Shown piece after piece: positions 37,795 to 51,014 of a stretch of DNA of 64,000 nt (the stretch's first letter is position 1; each line of letters opens with the position of its first letter). Both the position numbers and the translations under genes were made by a program. The notes under the pieces are model-generated. The model had not been told where the DNA came from, searched no databases, and saw only the letters and a list, made by a program, of their open reading frames with translations. The stretch comes from Cacajao melanocephalus (Eukaryota; Chordata; Mammalia; Primates; Pitheciidae): positions 1 to 64,000 of the forward strand of contig CAUYLG010048236.1 of assembly GCA_963573385.1 (NCBI GenBank). Reading direction: 5' to 3'.

Positions 37795-39905
37795 AACATT
37801 TTCCAGCTTTATTGAAGTGTAATTTACATACTATAAAATCCACCCACTGTAATTATGTAAATCACCGCTTTCAGTAAATATATAGAGTTGTGCAGTCATC
37901 ATCACTATCTAGGTTTAGAGCATTTTCTTCACCCGAAAAAGTTCCTTTGTGTCCATTTGCATTAGTCTCCATCCCCTTCACCAGCCGGAGGCAACCACTA
38001 AGCTGTTTTCTGTCTCTATAAATTTGCCTTTTTTTGGACCTTTCATATAAATGGAGTCATAGAGTATGTAGTCCTTTCCATCTGGCTTTTAAACCTAGTA
38101 TTCCAAGTGATGGCAGCGGCAGCGGTCTGGAGCGGCCACTGTGAAGACGCTGGTTACAGCAGAGAATGCACGGCCAGGGCTGTAACTCCATGTAGTTGGC
38201 AGGAGCCGGGAACAGGCAGCAGCCCTGCCCCGTTAGGAGCTGGCGTGGGGGGAGCCCCGCCTTCCTGGGTGCAGCCTCCCCCACAGGTTCGGAAATGCCT
38301 GCTCCTGCTGCCTGGCCTCTAACTGTTCCTGGTGCCTGCTCTGATTTCGCAGAAAAGTTGAGGCCGAATCCGGATGCTTTTGTGACCTGACCAGGTATGT
38401 GTGTGCTCGGGGTGGGGCTGACACACCAGCCCTCTGCCACCTCGGCCCCCTCTGGACTTTGGGCACCGACTAGCACAGAAGGGAGGCCAAGGGAGGGCCT
38501 GCAGGCTCCTCAGCGGGAGCAGCTTGAGTGCCCTAAACTGCATGATCGACGGCGGCAGGAGGCAGGCAGGCTCCTGGGCAGAAAGGGGCAGGTTCTGGCG
38601 AAGCCCCACGTTCGACTCAGGAATGGCCTGAAGCATGGGGGCTAGGCTCTCAGTTCTGGGTGGAATCTGAGGCCCAGAGTGAGAACTTAAGGGCTTTTTC
38701 CAGGCCCACCCGTGGTTGCCCATGGACCAATCAGCAGATACTTCCTCCCTTCTGAATCCCATAGAAACCCCCAGACTCAGCCAGACTCACAGAGGCTTCA
38801 GGACTACCAGCTGCACGAAGGAGCGACCCAATTCAGGTCTCCTCAACTCACTGAGACAACCTGCCTGTGTATAGGAGCTACTCACTCCAGGTCTCCTGTC
38901 ATTGAGAAATGGACACTTCTCAGGACGACCTGCCAGTGGAAAGGAGCTACCCCCTCCTGGTCTCCTGAGAGCGTTCTGTGGCTCAGTGAAGCTCCTTCAA
39001 CTTGCTCATCCTCCAGTTATCCATGTACCTCATTCTTCCTGGAGGCAGGAGAAGAACTCAGGATCTGCTGAATGGTGGGACTGAAAGAGCTGTAACACAA
39101 ACAGGACTGAAACACACTCCCCTACTTGCCATGTTGTGAGCTACAAGAAGTAGAGAAGAGCTGTGGCCCTTTGGGGACCCAGTCCTAGAGGCTTCCTGAA
39201 CCATGGTTGTGACACCTTATTTGGGGCTCTGTGATTTCTGGTGTCTCCAAACTTCCAGGCGCCACTGAGTTCCCCTTATCCAGACATAGGTGGCCCCAGT
39301 GGAAGCCACTTGTGCTGCATCAGATCCAGCTGCAGGCTTGCATGAAGCTGTCGCCTGTGCCAGCACCTGGAGCTGCCCGCCCCACTGAGGCAGGTGGAGT
39401 GCCTGGCTGCCTGCAGTGACTGGACCCTGTGCTCGATCACTGATGCACCCCTCACCGCTCGCCCTTGGCAGGAGCGGGATCTGGGCTGGGAGCACTAGTT
39501 AAGTATAGCCTGCCAGGCCAAGTGGGTGAAATGAACCCAGCAGGCAGGAGCAAAACTCAGGCAAAGGCGCCACCAGCCACAGGGGTTTCTGGCTGGAAAA
39601 GCAACACCTCAAGAATCCTGTGACACAAGCACTTCCTTCCTTTGTATGGCCAACAATATTCTACTGTGTGGCGACACCACATTTCATTTATTTGCATATC
39701 AGCTGATAGTTCGGTTGTGTCCACATTTTAGATATTATGAGTAATGCTGCTGTTAACATTTGTGTACACGTATCTGTGTAGACAGTTTTCTTTTTTTTTT
39801 TTAAATTTCTCCTGGGTAAATTCCCAGGAGTGGGAATGCAGATTGTTTTCTTAAGGTCTTATGCAGTGTTTGAATCTCCACCTTTAACTTTTATACTTGA
39901 ATAAA
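37795..39905 (-). mobile_element. L1M split by a 1.5 kb ERV LTR
   Basis: 37795-38107 (AGCTTTATTGAAGTGTAATT, GGAGGCAACCACTAAGCTGT) and 39626-39905 (AACAATATTCTACTGTGTGG, CAGCTGATAGTTCGGTTGTG) are consecutive parts of one minus-strand L1 3' region. About 25 bp of L1 near the junction is not accounted for. Confidence 0.88.
38108..39625 (+). mobile_element. Long ERV1-type LTR, probably solo
   Basis: The 1518-bp block starts TG, ends CA, and is flanked by CAAG on both sides (38104-38107 and 39626-39629). A 4-bp TSD is typical of class I ERVs. It is GC-rich, has a degenerate poly(A)-signal region (GCTCAGTGAAGCTCCTTC near 38980), and internal tandem repeats around GGTCTCCT. Length and style suggest the MER52/LTR12 size class, but I do not assign it. 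The stretch TTATTTGGGGCTCTGTGATT (39218) could instead be a primer-site-like leader, meaning LTR plus a little internal DNA. The 110-147 residue frames here are not proteins. Confidence 0.72.
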
Positions 39906-39970
39906 AGATTCATAGAAAAATGTGTGGGACAAGTAAATATGTAATTTGCTCATATTATATCTGGCGACCT

Positions 39971-40785
<815 letters not shown>

Positions 40786-40789
40786 ACAT

Positions 40790-41045
40790 TTTAAGAAATC
40801 TGCCTTAAGTGCCATTGGCAGGGTGTTTCTGTCATTCTAATCCCCTTCACATGTCATATTCTCCATTGAGACCAAACACTCTGCTGTCCTGGGTGAATCT
40901 TTCACAGCCTCCGTTTATTCTGTCTCTTCTACGTGGGTGGCCTCCTCCCTGCGTTACCCTGATTCATGGTCACATCTGCAGTTATTACCCGCAGCAGCCA
41001 AAAGCCACATCCTCCGTGAGTACTGCCTCCCACTGGAAGCGATTC
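40790..41045. other. Unassigned, possibly L2
   Basis: C/T-rich sequence leading into the L2 end below. Confidence 0.35.
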
Positions 41046-41049
41046 TCTT

Positions 41050-41245
41050 CCAACCCCCACCCTTTCATCTCTGCATTTCTATGGCACGAACTCCTTCTAC
41101 CCTGTGTGTCAGCTGTTGGGTACATCTTATCCTTGTGCTGGACTAAGAATCCTTGTGGACAGGAAAAGTGTTTGTATTTATTTTCCTCCTAACCTAACCT
41201 CTGGCTCAATGCCTGACACAAAGTAAGAATTGTTTCAATTAATTA
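41050..41245 (+). mobile_element. L2 3'-end fragment
   Basis: AATCCTTGTGGACAGGAAAA and GCTCAATGCCTGACACAAAG then AATTGTTTCAATTAA fit the L2 end (GAGGGCAGGGA, CAGTGCCTGGCACATAG). Confidence 0.6.
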
Positions 41246-41360
41246 AAAATGAAAATTCAAGCTACCGAGATACTTAAGAAGTTTCAGAGCTTTATGAAGA
41301 TGTAAAATGCTAATAGTGAAGTACTAGTAGAAAAGGGATGCCTATAAATGTGGGACTAGT

Positions 41361-41664
41361 CTGGGTGCAGTGGCTTATACCCGTCATCCCAGCACTTTGG
41401 GGGGCCGAGGCAGGTGGCTTGCTTGGGCTCAGGAGTTCGAGATCAGCCTAGGCAACGTGGTGAACCCCCTTCTCTACCAAAAAAATACAAAAATTAGCTG
41501 GATGTGGTGGCGAGCACCTATAGTTCTAGTTACTCAGGAGATTGAGATGGGGGGATCACTTGAACCTGGGAGGTCAAGGTTGCTGTGAGCTGAGATTGTG
41601 CCACTGCACTCTGGCCTGGGCAACAGAGTAAGACCCTGTCTCAAAAAAAAAACAAAACAAAACA
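41361..41664 (+). mobile_element. Alu
   Basis: Full-length Alu starting CTGGGTGCAGTGGCTTATAC with an AAAACAAAACAAAAC tail. Approximate TSD AATGTGG at both ends. Confidence 0.95.
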
Positions 41665-41931
41665 ATGTGGTAATAACGGAGTACATGCATTAGAAAGTCA
41701 CTGCTAGTGACCATCAGCCAAGCCACTTCTCCACTCAAAACCTCAGCTTCCTTGTCCTCGAGTGCAAGGGTTGACCTAGCAGTGGATGATCTGTGGCTGA
41801 CATGATCTATTTCTATAGATTATGGTGAGTTCTACAGGATTCCTGTTTCCAAAGTGCCTTTTTGAAGGGTGGAAGAAATTCAAGGTCTAAATTATATTAC
41901 AACTCAATTAAATGAAGCTTAAAATGAATTT

Positions 41932-42087
41932 GGAGGCCAGGCACAGTGGTCCATGCCTGTAATCCCAGCACTTTGGGAGGGCAAGGCAGGATGGTGGCTT
42001 GAAGCCAGGAGTTCAACACCAGTTTGGGCAACATAGCAAGATCCCATCTCTATTTAAGAAATTTAAAAACAATTTTAATGAATAAAT
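41932..42087 (+). mobile_element. Free left Alu monomer (FLAM-like)
   Basis: It starts GGAGGCCAGGCACAGTGG and passes from CATCTCTATT into an A-rich tail, so there is no right monomer. The TSD AAAATGAATTT lies at 41921-41931 and 42088-42098. Confidence 0.9.
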
Positions 42088-42099
42088 AAAATGAATTTT

Positions 42100-43230
42100 G
42101 AGTTTGTTTTCCCAGTAAAGCTTCTCCAAATACATATAATTTGGAAGTGCTAGTCCATGCTTTCTGGGGGCTCAAACCTTAAAGAAGGAAAGAAGGCATA
42201 GGAACTCATGTCCCCCTCCTTTTGACAATGAACAATTTTGAAGAAACGTGCATGTGCACACACACACACACACACACACTCACTCTCACACACAACTGGA
42301 TTGAAACTATACAGCATCATTTTCAAATAAAACTCCACCAGGAGAATGCTTTATGTGGGAATTCCACCGTAAAATAAAATACAAAAATTCCCGAAATGAC
42401 AAGAAAAAAAGAGCTTGTGTGGTAAACAGCCCCAGAAGGGGCAAGTACTTCTGTGTAAGTGGCCTCTGACTTCCTGGCCCGAGTTTTCACTTCTCCCTTG
42501 GGTTTCTTTAAGTTTTTCTTTCACTCTCCCTACCACACTCAGTCTCCAAGGATTTGCAGATTTTTATTTCTTTAGGCTGATGCACAGACAAAAATTCTTT
42601 TCTTTTCCTCCCTTTGCTCAACAAATTTCTGAAAAACAAAAAAACTGAGAGAGCAAGGGAGGAATAGAGGATGAGGCATGAGTACCACTTGGCTGAACCA
42701 GCAGCATGCAGGCCTCTGATTCCCAAGCTATTCAATCCTGAACCCAGGCTGGCTGGCACTGCTAGCCAGCCCGTAGACACTGGTCTTCTCCCTCCTCCGG
42801 TCTTCAGCTGGTCTATAGCATTGTCTTCCTGCTTAAGGCTTAGTCCACCCAATTATCCTGCACCACCAAGGGCAGAGGAAGGCCAGTTATGTGGCCTTTA
42901 TGAAGTCCCCTAATCCTCTGAGATCTCCCACTGGATTGGCTTTTAGCTTCTAGTAATAGCTCTTGTTTCATTCACTTGAACATCAATAATGAACACTGCT
43001 AAAGCCCAACCCCTTTCAGGCTGTTACTCAACTTTCTGATTTCATGATTTCCAGCCATGATAGTTATGACAAAACTTGATTTCCTCTTTCCCTTACCCTG
43101 GTTTTCATTCTCTCTCTCTATCTGATGGGAAGGGGCGCTTTGGTGGAATAAAAAGTCTGGAGATTTGTTAGTAAAATAATACACTGAAGTTAAAATAAAT
43201 AGATGGTCAACGTTAACGGGGAAAAAAATG
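42100..43230. other. No gene; includes a (CA)n tract
   Basis: (CA)n with CT interruptions lies at 42251-42294. The rest shows no repeat that I can name and no coding exon. Confidence 0.5.
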
Positions 43231-43236
43231 CTTTTC

Positions 43237-43555
43237 AGGCTGGGCATGGAGGCTCAGGCCTGTAATCCCAGCACTTTGGGAAGCCAAGGCGGGCAGATCA
43301 TTTGAAGCCAGGAGTTCAAGACTAGCCTGGTCAACATGGTGAAACCCTGTCTCTACTAAAAATACAAAAATTAGCTAGGCATGGTGGTGCATGCCTGTAA
43401 TCCCAGCTACTAGGGAGGCTGAGGTGGGAGGATCACTTGAACCTGGGAGGCCAAGGCCACAGTGAGCCAAGATTGTGCAGTTGTACACAGTGTTGTGCCT
43501 GGGCAACAGAGTGAGACTCTGTTTCAAAAAAAGAAAAAAGAAATAGAAAAAAAAG
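43237..43555 (+). mobile_element. Alu
   Basis: Full-length Alu with extra bases in the second monomer (GCAGTTGTACACAGTGTTGTGC) and an A-rich tail. Confidence 0.95.
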
Positions 43556-43707
43556 TTTTTCTGAAGGAAATTCTAGTGGATCTTCAAATTCTCTACATAT
43601 GGCCCCCCTTCTAGCAGCTTTGGCATCACCTGGAGGCTCGCGAGACATACAAATTTTCAGGATCCTACCCAGACATCTCGGTCAGAATCTCTGGGGACAC
43701 AGCAGTC

Positions 43708-44345
43708 TGGACAGTCGTCCCCCCTTTAGCCAAGGTTTTGCTTTCTGTAGTTTTGGTCACTCATGTTCAACCACAGTCTGAAAACATCAAATGAAAAATT
43801 TCAGACATAAACAATTCATAAGTTTTAAATTGTGTGCCATTGTGAATATTGTTATGTGTTCTATTTTATTATTATTTATTGGTCATTTCTTATTGTGCCT
43901 AATTTATAAATTAAACTTTATCGTAAGTATGTCTGTATAGGATAAAACACAGAAAACAGCCCGGGCATAGTGGCTCACGCCTGTAATCCCAGCACTTTGG
44001 GAGGTTGAGGTGGGTGGATCACAAAGTCAGGAGTTCAAGACCAGTCTGGCCAACAGAGTGAAACCCTGTCTCTACTAAAAATACAAAAATTAGCTGGGTG
44101 TGGTGGTGTGTGCCTGTAACTCCAGCTACTCAAGAGGCTGAGGCAGGAGAATCATGTGAACCCTGGAGGCAGAGGTTGCAGTGAGCCAAGATTGCGCTAT
44201 TGAACTCCAGCCCGGGCGACAGAGTGAGACTCCATCTAAAAAAAACATAGAAAACATAGGATGTATATCATTCAGTACTATCTGTGGTTTTAGGCATCCA
44301 TTGGGGGTCTTGGAATGGATCACCTGTGAATAAGGGGGGACTACC
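43708..44345 (+). mobile_element. Tigger-family MITE split by an Alu
   Basis: Ends CAGTCGTCCCCCCTTTAGCC and GTGAATAAGGGGGGACTAC are the inverted terminal repeats of a TcMar-Tigger element. The interior GGTCACTCATGTTCAACCAC and ATTGGGGGTCTTGGAATGGA also fit. It is non-autonomous here, and the TA target duplication is no longer legible. Confidence 0.85.
43959..44241 (+). mobile_element. Alu inside Tigger
   Basis: Full-length Alu. The TSD AAAACACAGAAAACA (43944-43958) and AAAACATAGAAAACA (44242-44256) differs at one base. Confidence 0.96.
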
Positions 44346-44409
44346 ATATCTCAATAAGGCCACCAGAAGATTCTGACGCATGCACCAAGCCTCTGGGTTA
44401 CACAACATC

Positions 44410-44838
44410 CATTTGCCTCTTATTTTCATGGTAATAGAACACGGGGCAGCAATGTGCTCAGCTAAAATAAAATATTTCTTATCATTTTTACAGATAGAGT
44501 TGGCCAGTGAGTGCAAGCAGAAATCAGAGGGTGGGGTTTCTGGAAATCTCAGTGAACAGTGCTGGCTTCATGTTTACCACACCGTTGTTGCCTTTGCCCC
44601 CTTCCTCTACTTCCTGCTTGGAACTAGAGGTCCAGCAGTCATCTTGGATCATGAGGTCTAAGGCTGAAGGTCAGAGAGCAGAGAGATGGAAGGAGCCTTG
44701 GCCCCTGATAATGTGGTGCTGCCCCATCAGCCTGGGACCTCCTTCCTCCAATTTCTTTAGAAGAGAAATAAATGTCTCTCTTTAAGCCACTGTGGGGCTT
44801 TATATTATATGCAGTTGAATCCAGTGCTAACACATCCT
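44410..44838 (+). mobile_element. LTR-like repeat (MaLR/ERVL type)
   Basis: GATCATGAGGTCTAAGGCTG, AGAGATGGAAGGAGCCTTGG and AAGCCACTGTGGGGCTTTAT then ATGCAGTTGAATCCAGTGCT follow the 3' half of an old LTR. The 5' end is unclear. Confidence 0.55.
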
Positions 44839-44839
44839 A

Positions 44840-45285
44840 TAAATACGATACTCTGAAAAAAATTAAGAGATAAAAGCCTATTCTAGCAATGCATGGTAAA
44901 GATTGGGTATCACACTCCAGTCTGAGGCATAAACCCAGGAGGAAAGGCTGGGGAACAAAAGACACAAAGGACGGTGGGGAGATCATCAAGTGGTGAGACC
45001 AGAGACACAGGGTCATTCTCAGATATCCATCCAAGACGAACTCTTCATGGGCTAAGTTAACTCCATAAAGAAAACAAGGATTATTTCTCACCATCCTCTG
45101 GACTTTGTGTGTAACAGCTAATAATAAGAATTTGCTTCTAGTAATGGAGCATACCTACAAATATAACTAGGGGGACATGTATTTTTATAATATCTGTGTT
45201 TTCTTGTGCATATACTCCTATGTCAGGGATTGTGATTGAGAAATAAAGATGAATATTTTAGAGTATCTACCTTTCAGAAACTCAA
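44840..45285. other. Unassigned sequence
   Basis: No recognised repeat or gene. Confidence 0.35.
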
Positions 45286-45289
45286 GATT

Positions 45290-45490
45290 TAAAAAAATAG
45301 CTGAAAGAGAAGATTTTGAATGCTCACAGTAGAGAGAAGTAACAAATGTTTGTGGTGATGGTATGCTAATTACTCTGGTGTGATCATTACACACTGTGTA
45401 TATGTATTAAATAGCACTCTGTACCCCGTACATATGTGCAAGTATTACATGACAAATAAAATAGTGACAAAAATTACAAATGCTCAATAA
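45290..45490 (+). mobile_element. L1MA/L1MB-like 3' UTR fragment
   Basis: GAGAAGATTTTGAATGCTCA, TGGTATGCTAATTACTCTGG and CACTCTGTACCCCGTACATA match the L1MA/MB 3' UTR end. Confidence 0.88.
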
Positions 45491-45904
45491 GAGGAAAACC
45501 ATCATCTTTTGCAGCTGTTCAGAGACTTAGCCTCAGGAATATTTAACATTAATTTTTTTCTTTTCTATTCTAGGCTACGGGCAGTGCCCCATCTTAATAA
45601 GGCTGGCATGATGCCTCCAGGGTTTCCTATGCATGAGTTATGGGTCATTTATTTTTTGTTTAACTAAAGTGGTTTGCTTGAGCTATCTATATTAGACACC
45701 TGATTCAATTTGAGTATATTTCCTTCACTAAAAAAAAATTCAGGCATTGTTTCACTCTGTCCTGTTTTCCTTGGGGTGACTTGTGGATCTGATCATAGAA
45801 ATAGTCCTCCCTAGAACTCTTGTTGAGTAGGGTTTAGAATCAAAGCAGGGAAGAGTTTCTCAGAGTAGCTTCGTGGACTGGGCCATTCTGGAGAGGATAG
45901 TCCA

Positions 45905-46350
45905 TTCATTCATTCATGCTTTCACTCACTAAATGGGTGTTCATTAAGTACCTATCATGCACCAGGTATTATCCCTGGAACTATGGATTCAACTGGTAAG
46001 GCCTAGTCCCCACCCACTACACACACAATCAGAGTGGAAGACAGACAAGAAGAAAAACCAAAGGCAAACAGAAAGAGAAATCAAGACACAGAAAGTAAAG
46101 GAGACAATTACACATTGTGACATGAGCCATGAAGAAACAAACAGAATACTGACAGAGAAAAACCAGGGTAGGGGGGTATAGACCCTCTTTAAAAGGCCTC
46201 TAAGAGGAGGCAAAATTTGAGCTGAAGCTTAAAGGTTAAGAAGGAGGCAGCCACGCTGAGAGCCAGCAGTGAGGTGTCCTGGTAGAAGGAACAGCGTGCT
46301 CAGAGGCTGGGAAAGGGTCACAAGGCTCAAGAAATGAAGGAAAGACAGTG
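45905..46350 (-). mobile_element. L2 fragment
   Basis: TTCATTAAGTACCTATCATG then CACCAGGTATTATCCCTGGA, and AGAGGAGGCAAAATTTGAGC then TGAAGCTTAAAGGTTAAG, follow reverse-complement L2 for over 400 bp. Confidence 0.75.
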
Positions 46351-46354
46351 TAGG

Positions 46355-47850
46355 GGACAATGGGGAGGAGGTGCTGGGGCAGCATCTGAGAGTTAAGGAC
46401 TGGGCCATCTCAGGGCAGAGAGGCTACCATCTAAGCTGTTCAATTGCCTGAGGACCTAGAGTTGAAATGACTTATCTTTCTCTAGCTCCCTGTACTTCTC
46501 CCTTTGAGTTTTGTTTTAGATACACTTATTAAAAGTTACTGAAAGATCTTCAAGTGCACACATGAGGAGACAAAGGATGAAAAAGAAAACTGGAGATGAG
46601 GAGAGAAGGCAGGCAAGAATAATTGGAAGCAGAGGGGCATATGGCTTCTTTGTCTTAGAGAAACCACAAGCACAGCCCTTTGAAGGTAGATGCGAAGTTA
46701 TAAATCTTATTTTATTATTTTACTTCCTTAAAGCTCAATTTGTAAAGTAAGCAATTAAAATGTTCAAATTAAAAAGCCAAAGTAAATCACAATTATGAGT
46801 CAGCTCTTAATCTACTTAGATTTTTTTTCCTCTCTCAAAATGAAGAATTACATTTCATGTCAACTTCCACTAAAATCCCAGCAATGAAATTGTTTTCCAT
46901 GGAGTGAAGGAAAGGTGGGGTCTTGTCACATAATGTCCTCTTGGCGAGAAGTCTTGAAAAGATCACATATGGAACAGTCCAATTGTTCATATTGACATAC
47001 AGTTATACAAGAGTCTTCAAATTAATTACAAGAGTAGAAGAGAAAACAACCAACAAGGAAAGGGCATCTCCTTACTCTGGCCAGAGCAAGATGTCAATCT
47101 TGTGATTCATCCAATCTGTAAACAAACAGCACAAGTCCTCATCAGAGGTTTTAATGGGGTAAGTTCCAATTGCCAGGGGCAGATGAGAGGTTCAGGTAGA
47201 AGATTTTACCAATGGTCCAGGAGGAAAGGTTCTCTTTCAGTTACTCACCAAAAAGGTCCAGGGTCTGTTCCAGTTACTCACCAATAAGATGCATGTGTAA
47301 GAGGAAAATTATAAGCTGTAATCTCCATTGTGGTTGCTGACATTAGACGGTTGGGCTCAGGAAGGAGCAGCATGACTGTCTTTATATGATTTTTTCACCA
47401 GCAACAAGCTGGATTCGAGCTGGTCATTACAGTCCAGTCACCTAAGGCGTTTCAAGATCCCCATGACTTAATTTCCAAATGCCCTTTTAATCAAGCCAAA
47501 CTCTCAAATGCTGCAAATTTAGACTGTACTGTCTTCCTCTCTACTGTTCTAATTAAACTGTTTTAATTAGATATCTCCCACCTTAGAGCAGGTGGCCTGG
47601 GACTCAGATTTAATTTGATTTACTAAAATAATGTGATGTTAGAGGAAATTCCTAGCTGTTTCATGAGGTTTGTTTGTCTGTAGATGGTTCACGCTTAAGT
47701 CTGCACAGCAGAGTATATTTCCTTTTATTCTTTCCTAATAAGCACAGGTTATGTAGCTCCCTGCCCCAGCTTCATCAGGGGAAACCTGAATGGAAGCCAG
47801 TGTGAGAGGAGTGGGGAGGAGGGTTGGAGGAGGGAAACAGAAAAAGCCAG
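46355..47850. other. 1.5 kb without recognised repeats or genes
   Basis: Includes a short direct repeat CAGTTACTCACCAA (47237 and 47269) and a perfect 9-bp hairpin CTAATTAAA-CTGT-TTTAATTAG near 47549. It may be single-copy DNA. Confidence 0.4.
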
Positions 47851-47857
47851 GGATGGA

Positions 47858-48850
<993 letters not shown>

Positions 48851-48854
48851 ATTG

Positions 48855-49725
48855 GATGTCCACATGCAAAAAATAAAAGAACTTTTTTCTTTTTTTTGTG
48901 AGACTCATATGTCTCACTTCATACAAAAATTAACTCAAAATGCATCATAGACCTGATGGTAAAACTTAAAACTATACAACTTCTAGGAAAAACAAAAAAG
49001 AAATATTTCTTAGCTATGACACCAAAAATAAGATCCATAAAAGAAAGAAATTGATAAATTGGACTTTGTAAAAATAAAAAAATTCTGATCCAGAGAAGAC
49101 ACTAAGAGAATGTAAAGAAAAGCCATAGACTTTGAGAAAGTATTTGCAAACACATATCTGGCAAAAGATTTGTATCTATAACATATACAAATTTCTCAAA
49201 ACTCTATAATAAAAAGACAAGCAACTGAATTTAAAAAATGAGTAAAAGATTTGAACAGACACTTTCCCAAAGGAGATATACATGGGTAGTAAATAGGCAT
49301 CTATGGAAAAATATTCACCATTTTTACTTACTAGAGTTATGCAAATTAAAACCAAGTTGAGTCTGGGCGCAGTGGCTCATACCTGTAATTCCAGCACTTT
49401 TCGAGGCCAAGGCGGGCAAATCACCAGAGCCCAGGAGTTCAATACTAGCCTGAGCAACATAGGGAAACTGATGTTTTGTATTTTTTCTACAAAAAATACA
49501 AAAACTAGCCAGGCATGGTGGCACACACCTATAGTCCCAGCTACTAGGGAGGCTTACATGGGAGGATTGCTTGAGCCTGGGAGTTTAAGGCTGCAATAAG
49601 CTGTGGGCATGCCACTGCACTCCAGCCTAGGCGACAGAGCAAGATCCCGTCTCGAAAAATAAAATAAAATAAAACAAAACATTAAAATCAAAGTGAGATA
49701 CTACTATATATCTATTAGAATGGGA
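48855..49725 (+). mobile_element. L1M ORF2 fragment split by an Alu
   Basis: CAAAAATTAACTCAAAATGC, ATTGATAAATTGGACTTTGT, AATTTAAAAAATGAGTAAAA and ATGCAAATTAAAACCAAGTT are successive ORF2 3' segments. It resumes AAAGTGAGATACTACTATAT after the Alu. Confidence 0.9.
49362..49680 (+). mobile_element. Alu inside L1M
   Basis: Full-length Alu with a decayed TSD, ATTAAAACCAAGTTGAG (49345-49361) and ATTAAAATCAAAGTGAG (49681-49697). The tail is AAAATAAAATAAAATAAAAC. Confidence 0.95.
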
Positions 49726-49794
49726 AGGCAGGCAGGCAAAGAAGACAGAAAGAAGAAACAAAGAAGAATGCATGCTCCTGGTAGCCATGCTCTG

Positions 49795-50000
49795 GGTCCA
49801 AGAATGAAGATCTAAGGTGAAGACCCAAACTCAACCTGAAGCCCAGCCTAGTCTATCCCATTCCGGATGAGGTCAACTGAGTTGCAACTCATTGACAGAC
49901 TCTAAATATAAAATCAATGCTTACTGTAAGCTGCTGAAATCTGGAGATGTTTGTTGGATAGAATATTACAGAAGAAATCTAACTAATACACAAAGATTGA
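49795..50000 (+). mobile_element. MaLR-like LTR 3' end
   Basis: CTTACTGTAAGCTGCTGAAA then GAAGAAATCTAACTAATACA resembles the MLT1-type end TAAGCCACTGAGAT...CTAACTAATAC. Confidence 0.5.
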
Positions 50001-50104
50001 GATCAAGCTTTACAACTTGGATGACTGGAGAATGAAGGACTGATTGGAAAGAGGGAAATCATTGGAAAAGAGAGGAACAGAGCACATTTGGAGGGCAAAG
50101 AAGT

Positions 50105-50285
50105 GCAGCAGGTTTTTGTTTTGCTTTGTTGCTTTGCTTTACAAATAATTTGATAGAATCCTTAAATTCTACTGTGCTTTCAGCTCTTTGAGAGAAATGG
50201 TATATTTTGGTCATCACTTCAGGGCTGAGCATAGTATAGGCACATTGTAATATGCAATAAATATTTGCAAAATAAATGAATAAGT
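50105..50285 (+). mobile_element. L2 3'-end fragment
   Basis: TTTCAGCTCTTTGAGAGAAA, GGCTGAGCATAGTATAGGCA and AATATGCAATAAATATTTGC then AATGAATAAGTG match the L2 end and its TGAA-type tail. Confidence 0.8.
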
Positions 50286-50298
50286 GAAATATGAGATG

Positions 50299-50581
50299 TG
50301 GCCGGGTGTGGTGGCTCACGCCTATAATCCCAGCACTTTGGGAGGCTGAGGCAGCCAGATCACCTGAGGTCAGGAGTTCGAGACCAGCCTGACCAATATG
50401 GAGAAACCCTGTCTCTATTAAAAGTACAAAACTAGCTGGGCGTGGTGGCGCATGCCTGTAATCCTAGCTACTTGGGAGGCTGAGGCAGGAGAATTGGCGA
50501 GATTGTAACATTGCACTCCAGCCTGGGCAAAAAGAGTGAAACTTTGCCTCAAAATAAAAAAAAAGAAAAGAAAGAAAGAAC
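50299..50581 (+). mobile_element. Alu with perfect TSD and internal deletion
   Basis: About 30 bp of the second monomer is missing (GGAGAATTGGCGAGATTG). The TSD GAAATATGAGATG is perfect at 50286-50298 and 50582-50594. Confidence 0.96.
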
Positions 50582-50619
50582 GAAATATGAGATGATAACA
50601 GGGTATCCAGGAGGAAATT

Positions 50620-51010
50620 CTCTAAACAAAAATGTGAGTCAGAACTCAGATGGGAGAACAGAACTTAGAGGTAATGGAATCAATTGGTACTGAGGTGATC
50701 AGTAAAGCTGTAGGAGGCCATGCATTCTGGAGGGAAAAGTGTAGGGACAGAGGAATTAAAGGCTAAGACAGGCCTTTGGAGTGGTCTAGGGTTAGAAGAT
50801 GGGAGGATGAGGAGGGGATTGGTGGAGGAGACAGAAGAAGAATGATTGAAGAGGGAGGAGGAGCACTAGGACCTTGTAGGGTCATGCAAGCCAAGGGAGG
50901 AATGGAATTCCAGAAAGGGTGAAGGATCAAAAGTATCAGTTGCAGTAGAGAGGTCAAAAAGAATGAGTTAGAGGACAACATCTAGAATTTCTCCCAAAAG
51001 GAAGTCATTG
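50620..51010 (-). mobile_element. L2 ORF2 fragment (reverse-transcriptase region)
   Basis: Minus-strand translation near 50965-50912 gives LFDLSTATDTFDPS, a decayed form of the DLSAAFDTVDHS motif of CR1/L2 reverse transcriptases. It is not an open enzyme gene, since the surrounding frames are broken. Confidence 0.65.
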
Positions 51011-51014
51011 GTGA

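Larger units (their letters stand above)
43612..44400 (+). mobile_element. MER5A-like MITE split by a Tigger element
   Basis: Left part 43612-43705 (TTTGGCATCACCTGGAGGCT, GGTCAGAATCTCTGGGGACA) and right part 44346-44390 (AATAAGGCCACCAGAAGATT, CTGACGCATGC) are consecutive in MER5A. Confidence 0.8.

Noticed and set aside
38319..38762. 147-residue minus-strand frame
   Set aside because: Lies wholly within an ERV LTR, which is non-coding.
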